Shown: positions 1-11,349 of the stretch, one piece after another
Layout: each line of letters opens with the position of its first letter
Position numbering within the stretch: the stretch's first letter is position 1
NCBI GenBank assembly: GCA_950022655.1
Contig: OX465580.1
Span: forward strand, 4,635,122-4,699,121
From: Alentia gelatinosa
Lineage: Eukaryota; Annelida; Polychaeta; Phyllodocida; Polynoidae
Reading direction: 5' to 3'
DNA length: 64,000 nucleotides
Program-made: the position numbers and the translations under genes
The notes under the pieces: model-generated
Seen by the model: the letters and a program-made list of their open reading frames with translations, nothing else
Database searches by the model: none
Told to the model about the DNA's origin: nothing

Positions 1-530
1 GCAGAAAAAGACTAGCAAATATCAGAAGATCGAAGTGGCCAATCTTCTTCATATTTGGAACGATTATAGATTATATGTATCCCCTACTCATGTCAAAGTG
101 TCATTGCTTAATTCCTACGAGAAGTGAGTGAAACTCCATGTGTCATTGACTGCAATCTTGTGATATGTCCGTATGGTGTCACAGACGCCATCTAGACATG
201 TCACAAAACTACTGAAACAGGGTCCTGTTTCACTAGTCTTGTGACATGTCTGTGACACTATACAGACATTGGGTTTGTCTAGTTTAGTGACACCACAAGT
301 AGCTGGCCTTAGGAAAAGACAGACCCCAAACATAAGAATTAGACAAATCTAGACACATCATGGATCTGTTTCACTAGTTTTGTGACAAAAGTGTTCGACA
401 GATATGAAAAGCGGCACCAACAGTGCAAACAAGAACGGATAAAACAAAGCCTAATGTCTAGTTCCTATGAAACCAGGCATACCATCTAGACGCCATCTAG
501 ACATGTCACTGTCTACTGAAACAGGTCCCT
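1..530. repeat. MITE-like dispersed repeat, two adjacent copies
   Basis: The window opens inside a dispersed repeat that recurs at 10,940-11,240 (opposite orientation) and 14,380-14,700, and in diverged form at 5,992-6,380. The full copy near 11 kb is bounded by inverted repeats of the type ACCTGTTTCAGTAGT..., so it looks like a MITE. Here the right terminus lies near 190-235, and a second, more degraded copy occupies about 370-530. No coding potential is supported. The boundaries of the first copy are cut by the window edge. Confidence 0.6.
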
Positions 531-769
531 GAATGCGGTCTGGCAGTGTGATGACAGTAAAGAACAGTTCCATGTTTACATACAGTCAGGATGTGTCTCC
601 CACATCCTCTTCACGATAACCTCTCGGTTCAACCTGATACTGTCTCCTAACTCTACACACTCGTTTCCGTATTGTTGATACTTACAGAACTTGTCCGAAG
701 GTGAGGTAGTTTATAAAGAATCACGATGATTGTACATGAATATGATGTCACACTCCTTGAAATGGGCTG

Positions 770-1785
770 AGAGGGACAGGGAGAGAGGAGAAAGTGAGGG
801 ACAGAGAGAGGGACAGAGGAGAGGGACAGAGGAGAGGGACAGAGGAGAGGGACAGAGAGAGGGACAGAGAGAGGGACAGAAAGAGGGACAGAGAGATAGA
901 GAGAGGGACAGAGAGAGGGACAGAGGAGAGGGACAGAGAGATAGAGAGAGGGAGGGACAGAGAGAGGGACAGAGAGAGGGACAGAGAGAGGGACAGAGAG
1001 AGGGACAGAGGAGAGGGACAGAGAGATAGAGAGAGGGAGGGACAGAGAGAGGGACAGAGGAGAGGGACAGAGGAGAGAGGTGAGGGACAGAGGAGAGGGG
1101 AGAGGGACAGAGAGAGGGACAGAGGAGAGGGACCGAGAGAGGGACAGAGAGAGGGACAGAGGAGAGGGACAGAGGAGAGAGGAGAGGGACAGAGGAGAGG
1201 GGAGAGGGACAGAGAGAGGGACAGAGGAGAGGGACCGAGAGAGGGACAGAGAGAGGGACAGAGGAGAGGGACAGAGAGAGGGACAGAGGAGAGGGACAGA
1301 GAGAGGGACAGAGGACAGGCACAGAGGACAGGCACAGAGAAGAGGCACAGAGGACAGGCACAGAGGACAGGCACAGAGAAGAGGCACAGAGGACAGGCAC
1401 AGAGGACAGGCACAGAGAAGAGGGAGAGAGGACAGGCACAGAGGACAGGGACAGAGGACAGGCACAGAGAAGAGGGAGAGAGGACAGGCACAGAGGACAG
1501 GGACAGAGAAGAGGCACAGAGGACAGGGAGAGAGGACAGGCACAGAGGACAGGGACAGGCACAGAGGACAGGGACAGAGGACAGGCACAGAGGACAGGGA
1601 CAGAGGACAGGGACAGAGGGCAGGGACAGAGGACAGGGACAGAGGACAGGCACAGAGGACAGGCACAGAGGACAGGCACAGAGAAGAGGCACAGAGGACA
1701 GGGAGAGAGGACAGGCACAGAGGACAGGCACAGAGGACAGGGACAGAGGACAGGCACAGAAGACAGACACAGGCACAGATGGGGA
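770..1785. repeat. GAGAGGGACA/GGACAGGCACA minisatellite
   Basis: About 1 kb of purine-rich tandem repeat built from 10-12 bp units. GAGAGGGACAGA-type units fill the left half and GGACAGGCACAGA-type units the right half. The unit carries no stop in several frames, which creates long spurious reading frames on both strands. It lies in the first intron of the minus-strand gene whose exon is at 1805-2002. The strand asymmetry (almost pure purine) makes triplex or slipped structures plausible. Confidence 0.9.
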
Positions 1786-1804
1786 GAGTTGAGTTTCTGC
1801 TCAC

Positions 1805-2002
1805 CTTGATGACTGGGAAGTCGTTGTAGGTGTAATTCTGTCGCTCGTAGATCCCGGAGAACTGAATATAGGCGGTGTTCGTAAACGTGAGTCCGGACAG
1901 AACGAGACGATCGCACATCTCCCCACCCACTCCTCCTCCTCCTCCGACTACCACCACCACCAGCAGTGACACCACGCCGAGTAGACGTGCGCAGTCAGCC
2001 AT
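1805..2002 (-). CDS. First coding exon of a secreted or membrane protein, partial gene
   Basis: The ATG (revcomp of 2000-2002) opens a 66-codon exon ending in a phase-0 donor (CAAG/GTGAGC). Residues 1-27 form a signal peptide: short polar start, then LLGVVSLLVVVVV and a glycine-rich cleavage region. The mature part begins near MCDRLVLSG and contains TAYIQFSGIYERQNYTY followed by NDFPVIK, a compact segment recalling small extracellular domains of invertebrate secreted proteins with an aromatic GIY..Y.YN..PV pattern. I cannot name the family. Later exons would lie to the left, beyond the intronic minisatellite and outside the window. A GC-rich promoter-like region lies immediately upstream. The exon call is firm; the function is unknown. 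Confidence 0.6.
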
Positions 2003-2029
2003 GACCGCGTAGAGTCATACACGACAGGA

Positions 2030-2290
2030 GAGAAGTGTTTAAATGTCGTCTGGCAACAAGTCTGAGGTACTCAGGCCCACACTGACGTGCAGGGAGGTTT
2101 AGGGTTCGTTGGGTTATGACGGATTTTGGAGGGTGCGTAGCGTCTTATAGTCTAACCACGTGACCCGCGGCACCGAGACTGGCGGGAAAACCCGCGCGTT
2201 CCGGGACGCCCGTCACCACTTCCGCCTACGTCACTATAGGGGACAGAGCCATTGTTAGTTCACGAAGCAGTCACTAGGTGGTCGGGGGAC
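2030..2290 (-). promoter_or_regulatory. CpG-rich promoter-like region of the 1805-2002 gene
   Basis: This short stretch is much richer in CpG than its surroundings and contains CACGTG, GCGCG and TACGTCA (CRE-like) elements. It lies directly upstream of the minus-strand start codon. No TATA box is evident, which fits a CpG-type animal promoter. This is inferred from composition and position only. Confidence 0.35.
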
Positions 2291-2640
2291 AAACCTGTAT
2301 TCTGGCTCTTTGTTCTTACAAAATTCAACTGCCTTTCAATATTTTACCATGGTTCCCTTGACTCTCTACACCCATCCCAAAGTAGGATGACATAATAACT
2401 AAACCCAAGACATGATATTTTCCATATGGAACACTTTATATAAATATGTGAGCAAGGCTAAAGTTGTGACATTTCCCAATTATCACTCACTTCTTTTCCA
2501 CCTCCTGTAGTGAAGAACACCTACTTCTTCACCTCCTTTTGTGAAGAACATGGCGTCATGGCGGCGCCCATGGATCATAGGCTATATGCCGTATAGGTGC
2601 GTTCTCCAAGCAGATCTCTTATCGCCAGGGGTGTGGTTTT
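2290..2640. other. Gene-free stretch
   Basis: No reading frame or RNA gene is supported. A short local duplication is visible (TAGTGAAGAACA and TTGTGAAGAACA about 35 bp apart near 2515-2550), followed by a small GC-rich patch with an ATGGCGGC (YY1-like) word. Confidence 0.5.
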
Positions 2641-2659
2641 AGAGCGTCCGTGTACGCTC

Positions 2660-3160
2660 TTTTTTGTCTATCGTAAACAAAGACCACATACGAAAATGTA
2701 TGGGGACTTTGTGAACCGCAACCCATTAAAAAAATCCGGGGAAATCGGGGAAATCGGCGGAAATCGGGGCCCGATTCTTCGATGGGGGAAGATTTTTTTC
2801 CACATATAAAACCTGCCAGATACAATAACTGTGGTATACCATGAACAGTCTATGTCCATGGGTATACGGATTCAAATCTGTAGTATACGGCCTCATAGCC
2901 ATGGTATATGGGGAAAGTAAAAGAGCAAAAAAATAGGCCCTATTGTTATATTCTTTGATATGACAAATCTTGGGTTAATTTATTCGAAAGGATGGATAAT
3001 ATATACAACAAACGATAGTTTTGTGGACAGGCAGCTCTGTAAACCACTCAAGGTTGACATCGTAATAGACTCGCAAGCGCTCGTGTATTACTATGCGTCA
3101 ACTCTCTAATGCATTACGGTCGCCTATTCCCAAAAACCGTCTTTTATTGTCTATTTTATT
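2660..3160. repeat. Dispersed repeat with hairpin core (copy C)
   Basis: The segment matches 11,710-12,100: shared GTGGTATA.. and ATGGTATACGG words, then the GGATAATA...AACAAACGAT lead-in to a long hairpin. The hairpin here spans about 3014-3141 and is the most decayed of the family, but its ends still pair. It is a non-coding mobile repeat. Confidence 0.65.
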
Positions 3161-3333
3161 CAATAGGTCTAATCAGAAAGCACTTGAGGAAGCAATATAG
3201 GTCCGTTTATACTTGATACTTTTTACCAGTATAGATAACGGTTGTCCATTACAATCAGATAGGCTTCAATATTGAGATCACTTTTAAATGATGCAACTAT
3301 ACAAGGATACCTTTGCCAGTGTCACCCATGTTT

Positions 3334-4104
3334 TAAGGCCAATGCCCATCTACCGATTTTGGAACATTAATGTGCGTTTATCGGCGACAAACGGACGGTA
3401 ATTTGTCTCAGCCAAGGCATCCTAATGGAGTCGGCCGTAGTCGGTAAATGTAGGACAGCTAGGCAAGGTTGAGCCACCGATTAGTAGACCGATTAGTGAA
3501 CCACTTCCTTCAGACGTCCCTTTGTTGCTGACAAGTTGTGGTTTCTATGTTCCAAAATCGGTGGGGAAAGGTTTATCAACATGTTGATAAATCTAGTCGC
3601 CGGGGTGCATAATCGTATATCTGTCGGTAAGTGAAGAATGATTTGCTTAGGACTAATACCCACCACCCCCTCTCCTCGATGTCCACGGGTCGAGCGCGGG
3701 GTTAGGTAATTTGCCTGCGACAAGTTCACCGCCTCCTATACGATTTGGGAACTAATCGTTCAACCATTAAGCCTGATGCCCATCTACCGATTCAGGGTTG
3801 AGCGATTAGTTCCCAAATCGTGTAGGAGTCGGTGAACTTGTCGCAGGCAAATTATGTAACCCTTCTCTCAACCGGCGGACATTGAGGAGATGGGGTTGGT
3901 GGATATTAGTCCTAAGCAAATCGGTCTACTAATCGTTGGCTGACCCTTGCCTAGCTGTCCTACATCTACCGACTACGACCGACTCTGTTAGGATGCCTTC
4001 GGTGAGACAAATTACCGTCCGTTTGTCGCCGACAAAGGTACATGAATGTTCCGAAATCGGTAGTTGGGCATTGGGCTTTAATCGGTAGATGGGCATTGGG
4101 CTTA
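3334..4104. repeat. Foldback element with nested inverted repeats
   Basis: An outer arm at 3334-3490 (AATGCCCATCTACCGATT...) is inverted at about 3925-4104. An inner pair at about 3600-3760 and 3780-3925 (TTTGCCTGCGACAAGTTCA and its complement) is inverted around position 3765. The whole 770 bp can fold on itself, as in foldback transposons. There is no coding region. Confidence 0.75.
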
Positions 4105-4780
4105 ACGTTATGGAATAGTCAGTTTTGACGGTGACCGATGATTTCAAAACTTATATATGTAGTACTATACATCTACTATATTCTGTTAATGTTTGAGGAC
4201 AATGACATGGGGTGTTCCATGTGAAAAACAACTTTTTAGAATTTCTATATATATATATACTCTTTTATAATATTATCGTAATATTTATCTCTAAATCAAA
4301 AACCAGCACGGTATCCCCCAATTTTCATGTTCTACAACACGTTGACATTATCATATCCAACTTTCAGGAAAGTGACACAGGTTTTAATTTTCAAGGCAAA
4401 TTATCAGATATATGCCTTTAAATCGCGTACGAAATGTACATACATTTTGGATGGCCTCCTATCAGATTCTATAGAGGAAACCTATGAAACTTTACGGTCA
4501 GGTCTCGTATCCCATCCAGGTTGAATCACGTAGTAATTCAAAAGGTGAAGCCGTGTGAATTACATAGCGATTTAAATTAGATTGGATCAAGCTCTGACCC
4601 TAAATTTGAATAGGTTTCTGAATTTATCTCACCCTTCACATTGACTAATGGGCTAAGCTTTGTGACATACTCCCCCATTGTGTATTTTTACTAAATACTC
4701 CATGTGCGTTGAATACAAGTTCCCAATGTTAAGTCTATGGTGGGAAAAGCAGGGGTGAGATAATAGAGGGAAACTATGTT
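4104..4780. other. AT-rich gene-free stretch
   Basis: AT-rich sequence with no supported gene. Part of it (4150-4260) resembles 9,470-9,560, including the run TAGAATTTCTA, so it is probably an old dispersed repeat. Confidence 0.5.
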
Positions 4781-4898
4781 CCGGTGAAAGGAAGTCAAAG
4801 TTACGAGGTAAGGCTTGGAAAAATTACTGCCCAAGGCCCTGGCCGCGGGCAGTAATTTTTCCAAGCCTTACCGAGTAATTTTGACTTCCTTTCACTGG
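4781..4898. repeat. Long near-perfect hairpin
   Basis: Two arms of about 50 nt (CCGGTGAAAGGAAGTCAAAG ... and its complement ending TTTCACTGG) flank a loop of about 14 nt. The arms include GGCTTGGAAAAATTACTGCC. Pairing is almost complete, so the copy is young or its pairing is maintained. It does not share sequence with the hairpin family at 13.2 kb. Confidence 0.8.
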
Positions 4899-5287
4899 TA
4901 CTTGGTTTCCCTATTCCTATATACCTTCAAATGTGGTTTAATAAGAGACAATCTGATTGGTTTAAATGTCAACCTTGGGTAGTATACCAACCTTGGGTAG
5001 TATCAGATAGTTACTCCACCCCCCAGAGCGTGGTGTAAGCATAGAGTGTACAGCCATAGGTATATAGGAATATGTGATCTTGCCAGAGTGCGATGAACAA
5101 TAACACAACTAACTCGAGTTTGGTTTAGAATTTATCCTCCCCTGCCTGTCTAAATTACTTCTACATTAACAGATGACGTCATTTGTCAAGTGTATCCCAC
5201 TAGAGCGATATTTTTTATTTTTCTGAACTCCAGACCAAATACAGTGACCCAATGTTAAGCCTATGGAGTTTTTTTATTAGGGGTAGG
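4899..5287. other. Gene-free stretch
   Basis: No gene seen. It holds a short direct duplication (ACCTTGGGTAGTAT, twice near 4975-5000). It also holds a widespread short repeat around CCAATGTTAAGCCTATGG that recurs near 4720, 13,350, 19,010 and 31,290. Confidence 0.5.
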
Positions 5288-5600
5288 ATAAGGCCCTATT
5301 CCATTGGCCGACGAAGATTGCTTAGACTTTTTGAGTTATACAGAAAGTCTGCGGTGGTGCCACTGACTGTGCGTCGGTATAGAAAAATCGCTGAGGGTAG
5401 TAAATTTCACTCAGTGACCAAGCTTTCACTCAGTGGTGGGTGGTGCCACATTGCATAATCCAAGTAGAAAAAGTCGTGGGGCATTTCACGACCTTGGTTG
5501 TTTCCATTGACCGATATTGGGTCCACAGTGCCAAAAGTCCGTCGGTGGTTCCTGACTGTAGATCGGTGACGGGAAGTCGGCCAATGGAAACGGGCCTTAT
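5288..5600. repeat. MITE with ATAAGGCCC termini
   Basis: The terminal inverted repeats ATAAGGCCCTATTCCATTGG and CCAATGGAAACGGGCCTTAT enclose 313 bp without coding potential. Internal GTCGG-type repeats add partial self-complementarity. Family not identified. Confidence 0.7.
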
Positions 5601-5639
5601 ATAGAGTTGTATGTCCGTGCTAGTATTGTTTGTTACCTA

Positions 5640-6515
5640 CTATATCTAAAAAACTATGATTCTGGTAGTATCCGTTTGGAGTTGCTCCTGCACATACTGA
5701 CAAAGTGAACCAGACTTAGGCTTGGAGATTGAAGACCCACGAGAGTGAGAATCTCGTGGAGTGACAATCTTGAACCTGGTCTTCTTTTTTGTAGATCGAT
5801 ACACAGACATACTTTTTCTCTCCTGTTTTATTTCGAGCCATGCTGAAATCAAAGTTTATTACTGTAGTTTTCTAATCTACTTTTCTCGTGAGAAACAAAT
5901 GAGATCCCAACTTTCGCTGGTAGCCCTGTCAAAACTCCGCTGATTCCCCTCCCCCCACCCACCGACTTCTACGGCAACCTAAGTATTTGACACCAGAGCA
6001 GCTTTTTCTCTGACAAAATTCAAATGTGAATATTGTTGGATTGCATGAGCCAATCTCCTTCATATTTGGCATGTTCATAAGTTGTATGTGTCCCCAACTG
6101 GGGTTAAAGTTTCACAGCTTAATTCGTACGGGAAGAGAAGTTACACGTTTGTGACATCAAAAGCGAGAGGGTATACCCTCTCGCTATTATAGTCACTATA
6201 GTGACCCTTTTAGTGACTGGACACCCACTTCTGAAATGGTACAATCCACTATTTGCGCCTGTCTGCTACCCAATGTCCCACAAACGGTTGTCCCTTAACT
6301 ACTGCAACGCGAAGTACCGCTATTGTGTCACTAAACCCAATAACGGACGTCTTACAGCCTATTGAAACGGGTCCCTGGCCATGTGGAGCAGTCAGCAGAG
6401 CATTCGGCTGGGAATGCGAGTGTCAGGCGTTCGAATTCCGCTACAGGCGATCTAACTTTTCATTTTTCTATATTTCCCCCTCGGACTCGACGAAGTCGCT
6501 AGTTGTATAGTAAAT
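5640..6515 (+). mobile_element. tRNA-derived SINE, interrupted by a MITE
   Basis: The segment 5640-5985 matches 24,234-24,555. The tRNA-like head at 6384-6455 (GGAGCAGTCAGCAGAGCATT with a GTTCGAATTCC B box) and the tail CCCTCGGACTCGACGAAGTC (about 6480-6505) match 24,567-24,695. In the 24-kb copy these parts are contiguous; here about 390 bp of the MITE seen at positions 1 and 11 kb is inserted between them. It is a nested insertion, not a functional tRNA. Confidence 0.65.
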
Positions 6516-6649
6516 ATGTATCCATGTCTGCCTACATTATTATGTACATAATCTTCCTCACATAAGTCTATCCCTATGTAAACTCCTAAGATTGTTCTGT
6601 TATCATAGGTATAGTGAGTAAATTTATCAATACTTACTGTGTCTGGCAT

Positions 6650-7474
6650 TTATTTTTTTTTTATTTTTTTTAGACATAGAGCGCATCTCACCGTAGTGAG
6701 TTTTTCAGATCACTCGAAAATGCAAGTACAAAAATATTCCATTAACGCTGCCCTTTAGACATCTGGAGGGTGCGGTGTGGCCCTCTCCTGTTTCGATGTT
6801 TGCGTTTCCTTTATCGCAGACGACATTTTGCAAGAACGGACGCACTTTGTCACAGCGAGCGTCTGGGATGGGCGGTACGTCTCCAAGCAGATGCTTCCTG
6901 CGGCCCGGCCATATCAGCTCTGCAGGATCTGTGTTGGGAGAGTGAAGTGGACTTCCGGGAGTGGCGGGGGGAGAGTTTAGAAGTCAGCTTGTTGAGCTGG
7001 TAACCGGCACGTACTGACAAACACTTTGCTTTTTATTCAACAGACAACACATAGACAAATACACTTGGAGTAAAGTAAACAACTAGGAACTAATTGTATG
7101 TTCATCATTGATGAATGAGCGTGCAATTATAAATGAATAATTCAGTGGAGTCAGAATAGAATAGTCAGAATAGAATAGAAATTGCCAGCCCAAAAAGTCA
7201 CCAACTTCAAATTTTATCTTTTCAGCATCGAAAAATGTCTAAGTCCAACTGTTTAGCATACAACAATGGCTAAGCCTTGACTTTTCATTGTGGAAAAATG
7301 TCAAAATCTGACCTTAGATCCTGTTTTGTCCCAGCCTGAGACCGAATTCGGTCCTAGGAGACTAATTATGCAGGATTTTCCTCTCTGTGGGGGACACCAC
7401 TTGTTAAACGGGAAGGGTCTTTCGTCCTAAGATATGTCTTAGATTTCTAGTCTGATCCTGGGAGTCTGGGACCT
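6650..7474. other. Gene-free stretch with one shared repeat fragment
   Basis: A fragment near 6675-6715 (CTCACCGTAGTGAG then TTTTTCAGATCACTCGA) is repeated in inverse orientation near 14,060-14,105. Otherwise I see no gene, only AT-rich and moderately GC-rich unique sequence. Confidence 0.45.
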
Positions 7475-8531
7475 GGGGGCTGTTTTTAAAACTAAGAACG
7501 ATATTGGCTAAAAGAGTACGATTAGGACTAACCTCAAACGACAGTTACCACGATCGGAGTGTCAGTCCGTTTTTAAACGTGGTCTGCACAATTCCAGGAT
7601 ATCTTTTGCGATTTACATTGTTTGCTTTTTTCGTTTCTTAGTGGAAAATGTTTTGTTATGAAGGATCAAACCCACCTAGAAACGGACCTAAAAAACGGTA
7701 GAATTTGTGAAATTTTCAAAAATTAGAATAAAGATATTTTCACTGATCGTCTTGTAAGACTGTCCTCTTTAAAGAGAGATCACTTTAGGTAACGAGAATG
7801 AAACAAAGACCACGATAAGATCGAATCCTTTATCGTTCTTAGTTTTAAAAACACCTCCCTGTTATTAAAACTAAGAACGACGAAAGAATTGATCCTATCG
7901 CGGTCCTTGATGCATTCTCATTACCTAAAGTGGTCCGTATTTATGGAGGACATTCCTACACAACGATCAGGAAAATATCTTTATCTGGAGTGTTTTAAAA
8001 AATCTTAATCGTGATCCACATCGTCCATAGGCCTGTCCTACCTCCATTATCGGTCTTATTGGAAGACAACCCCAGGGGGTGTCGTACCAGTACTTGGATT
8101 ACCAGAATTAAGCAACTTAGCTATTCTCAGCTCAAAATGGCAGCTTAAAGTGTGATTTGATTACATAATTATATTTACCTATGCATAAATCTATTGTACA
8201 GGTACAAAGAATGCTTATTTGTAAAGTGGTATTTCATTGTCCTCCACCAAGACCTTTCCTCCATGAGGATTATCTTTGATCATTGACTAAAGACAATCCT
8301 AGTGGAGAACAAGCCTATGTCATGTGACTTTAAAACTCAATCTGATTGGTTGTCCACTAGGACATGTCCTCAACTACGACCAAAAAGGCTTGAACAATCA
8401 AGATTTGATCATTTCTGTAGGACCATGTTTAGAATACGGACTGACACGGATATCCTAGTCAGCATCGCTGTAGTGAGTCCTAATCGTAGTCGTTCAGTTA
8501 ATATCGTTCTTAGTTTTTAAAACACCTCCCT
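7475..8531. repeat. Two abutting MITEs sharing AACTAAGAACG termini
   Basis: Copy 1 spans about 7475-7860 and copy 2 about 7861-8531. Their ends read TTTTAAAACTAAGAACGATA inward and TATCGTTCTTAGTTTTAAAA outward, followed by ACACCTCCCT. Both lack coding sequence. The two lie end to end, so one probably inserted into or next to the other. Confidence 0.7.
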
Positions 8532-8589
8532 GGTGTTTAATTGTCGAGAGGCCAGTCTACCCGCCTCACACACACACACCATAAATAAG

Positions 8590-9060
8590 CAATGAAGATA
8601 ATTTGGAGTGTTGTCCCCACACTGTCCCGTCAGATTTGATAAGGAGTCCCTCCAAAGTGTCCCCTTATGTGGGGTTAAGAAGCATTCTGTGCCGATATAA
8701 CTGAAGCCTGAAGCGAGGTGTCCCTTACGTGAGGTATACCCTTAATCGTGGTTAACATAAACTCTTAATAAAGGGAAAAATTTCCGTTCCGAGCAAATTG
8801 TCCCCTTAAGCAAGGTGATCCCTAGACTGGCCTCAGTCCCTGTGTCCTACCCCTCCACCCCTTCTGAGTGATTCATGGGCCAGTCAGAGAAGGACACATG
8901 CTATAATGAATTGTATTCCGATTTTCTTTAATCATTTAATGAATGTTCATAATCAAAGACTTGAGCAAGTCTAGGTGATCCCTTAAGCAAGGTGTTCCCT
9001 TAAGCAAGTTGTACCCTTAAGCGTGGTGTCCCAGAAGCGGAGTTTTACTGCAGTTGTATA
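8590..9060. repeat. Degenerate short tandem repeat (CCCTTAAGCAAGGTGT)
   Basis: Degenerate copies of a 16-20 bp unit (CCCTTAAGCAAGGTG, CCCTTACGTGAGGT, CCCTTAAGCGTGGTG) recur, most clearly at 8800-8825 and 8965-9045. There is no gene. Confidence 0.55.
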
Positions 9061-9720
9061 TTTTTAGTTACTATAGTAGTTAGATATCGGGTTAGCTTAC
9101 TGGACAAACAGATACAATTGACATATGGGGCACCAACAGTAAAATCCCTTTCTTTCATATAATATTATGAAATAGTATAATAGTCTTCTCATATCGGTAA
9201 AGGAATATCGGACAATTAACGTAGGCGCCACCTGGTGATTTTTAAATATTGTCAAGTATCAGTCAAAACTAGTTCTTTCCAATTCATTCTAATTCTAAAT
9301 GAGTAAATTTAATATTTTGTCCAGTTTATCCAATGTCCAATTTTAATAGGAATTATAGGCTGATTTAGATTTGCTCGATTTATATTGGAAATATACTGAA
9401 AAATATGGTTTTCTTCGATTCTTTGAAAACAAGGACAAAGTCCTATGAATTATGAAACCGAGACGTGTAGTACTATTCATTTACAATATTCTGTGAAAGT
9501 TTGAAAAAGATGACATGGGTTTTACTATATGAAAAAACAACTTTTTAGAATTTCTACATACTCTTTTATAAAATTGTCACATTGTCCGCCAGTTCTGTTC
9601 TTTCTCGGATCACTTCCCAATAACTAGATTAATCTGTTCCGGTAGAGTTCCGGTATGCTACTTTATTTATACCTTTCCGTGCACAGTACCTTAGAACCGG
9701 AGTGCTATGTGAAGCTGGGT
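9060..9720. other. AT-rich gene-free stretch
   Basis: No coding region, RNA or clear repeat boundary. 9470-9570 resembles 4150-4260, and a short block around AGTATCAGTCAAAACTAGTT resembles 17,255-17,300. Confidence 0.45.
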
Positions 9721-9799
9721 GAGTGAGTCCACAAGCCGAAGCAAGTTCCCTCACTCAACCACCCAAAGGGTTTGGAGAAACTCAACCAACCGTGAGGCT

Positions 9800-10050
9800 C
9801 CAAGGGGTTTGCTCAATGTGGAGGAACACACAGAGTAACCTGTCAACCTGCTGCGGACTCGGCCTTATATACAGACCAAGTTATGTAATCAAGGCGAACC
9901 CATAGCACGCTCGTGTATGGCACCAAGGGGTTTGCTCAACGCGTTACGTAATCCAGGCAAACCTGTAGCACTCTCGTGTATGGCACCAAGGGGTTCGCTC
10001 AACGCGTTACATAATCCAGGCGAACCTGTAGCACTCTCGTGTATGGGCCC
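9800..10050. repeat. Tandem repeat of about 68 bp
   Basis: About three units of a GGTTTGCTCAACGCGTTACG... AATCCAGGCGAACC... GCACTCTCGTGTATGG block occur in a row. The units are 80-90 percent alike. Short frames across them are repeat artefacts. Confidence 0.65.
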
Positions 10051-10059
10051 ACCGGAACC

Positions 10060-10540
10060 ACCACACAGCAGGGATCGGCACTCTCACCCTCTAGCTTAAA
10101 CTGAATACCCCACTGCTCGGTTCTAACCTCTGAATTTCTGTAGGCATTAATCTGTAAAAAGGTCAAATACAAGTAAATGGGATTTTGGGCGTTTTTAAAG
10201 ATTAACACCCCTATTTATATTTAAATTATATATGAAGAAATATAAAGATGAACTAATCACCAATGGCGACCCCTGACAATTAATAACATGATCAATATTT
10301 CTATACATACACCCACTTGAACCAGGAAGTAACAGGTGAACGTTATCATCGCGAATTCCTCACTCATGACAGTGTCCTATGTCTTTTGTAGATTCTGGAG
10401 TTCTTGAAATCAAGATACTTTCACAGTATAAGTTAGAAATAGTGATGTATGCTAGGTTTACACCATCACCCCAACAGTCCCGACAGTGATTTTTGGGCAA
10501 ACCATAAGTCAACGTGGAACTTTTATGACATTTTTATGTT
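10060..10540. other. Gene-free stretch
   Basis: No gene, RNA or clear repeat was seen here beyond ordinary AT-rich sequence. Confidence 0.4.
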
Positions 10541-10564
10541 TTTTCTCCGCTCGGCCTAAAATAG

Positions 10565-10662
10565 GCCATTGACTTGAGGTGCCTCGGACCAGACTCGCTA
10601 TCGCTCGGAGATTACTACGCGTCTGGTCCCTGGAGGTTACTGCCGTGAGTATCTGAAACCAG
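10565..10662. repeat. Hairpin repeat (copy E)
   Basis: Contains the family core ATTACTACGCGTC next to a GCTATCGCTCGG loop, flanked by partly complementary arms (GGACCAGA/TCTGGTCC), and ends in the TATCTGAAACCAGT word shared with the copy at 13.2 kb. The left arm has decayed. Confidence 0.55.
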
Positions 10663-10734
10663 TTAATATTGTGTATGTAGTCGCTGTAGTATAGTGGATT
10701 AGGGCTTTTGTTTGTTTTTGTTTGTTTGTTTTGG

Positions 10735-10935
10735 TAGTTTAACATCCAATTTGTTCAATTAGACTTACTTTGGGTTTGATCGAATCTATGAGATGAATGC
10801 AGGAGAAATCCCACCCCTACACATTTACCGAGGTGAGAGTTCTTTTACCTCCCACACCACATAGACATGGCATGAGAAGGATTGGCCTTTGATATAGCAG
10901 TAAATCTACCACTGCTGGGGGGTGAAGGAGAAAAG
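10735..10935. repeat. Dispersed repeat S (ACCACATAGACATGG)
   Basis: The block CACACCACATAGACATGG..ATGAGAAGGA then ATATAGCAGTAAATCTACCA matches 16,500-16,830. In the opposite orientation it matches the tandem array at 47,695-48,285 inside the 13-kb transposon. Non-coding. Confidence 0.7.
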
Positions 10936-11245
10936 TGGCTGTAGTAGTTTCGTGACATGTCTAGATGTCGTCTGTGACACCATACAGACAGATCACAAGA
11001 TTGCAGTCGATGACACACAGAGTTTCACTCACTTCTCGTAGGAATTAAGCAATGACACTTTAACATAAGTAGGGGATACATATAATCTATAATCGTTCCA
11101 AATATGAAGAACATTGGCCACTTCAATCTTCTGATATTTGCTAGTCTTTTTCCGCTGTTGCTGGCACTGTTGGTGCCGCTGTTGATGTCTAGGCCTAATG
11201 TCACGAGACTACTGAAACAGGTCCCAGAACTAATGTAGTGTAGCT
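10936..11245 (-). repeat. MITE, full copy of the family at window start
   Basis: Bounded by TAGTTTCGTGACATGTC on the left and GACTACTGAAACAGG on the right, inverted to each other. The interior matches positions 1-200 in reverse orientation. A CAACAGCGGCACCAACAGTG-type internal segment is shared with 14,440. Non-coding. Confidence 0.7.
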
Positions 11246-11349
11246 CTGGTGGCCAGTGTAGGCACCTCCGTCTGTATGTGGCCACTTATGGAGCACCCTC
11301 CAGGATATTGTGCACGTCCACGGAATCAGTCTATAACACACTCTGTGGG

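Noticed and set aside
653..1800. Several long frames on both strands across the purine-rich minisatellite (for example repeated SLSSVPVLCACPL or RERDREEGQ)
   Set aside because: They arise because a 10-12 bp unit lacks stops in several frames; there is no splice, start or homology support. Only the 66-codon exon at its right edge is kept.
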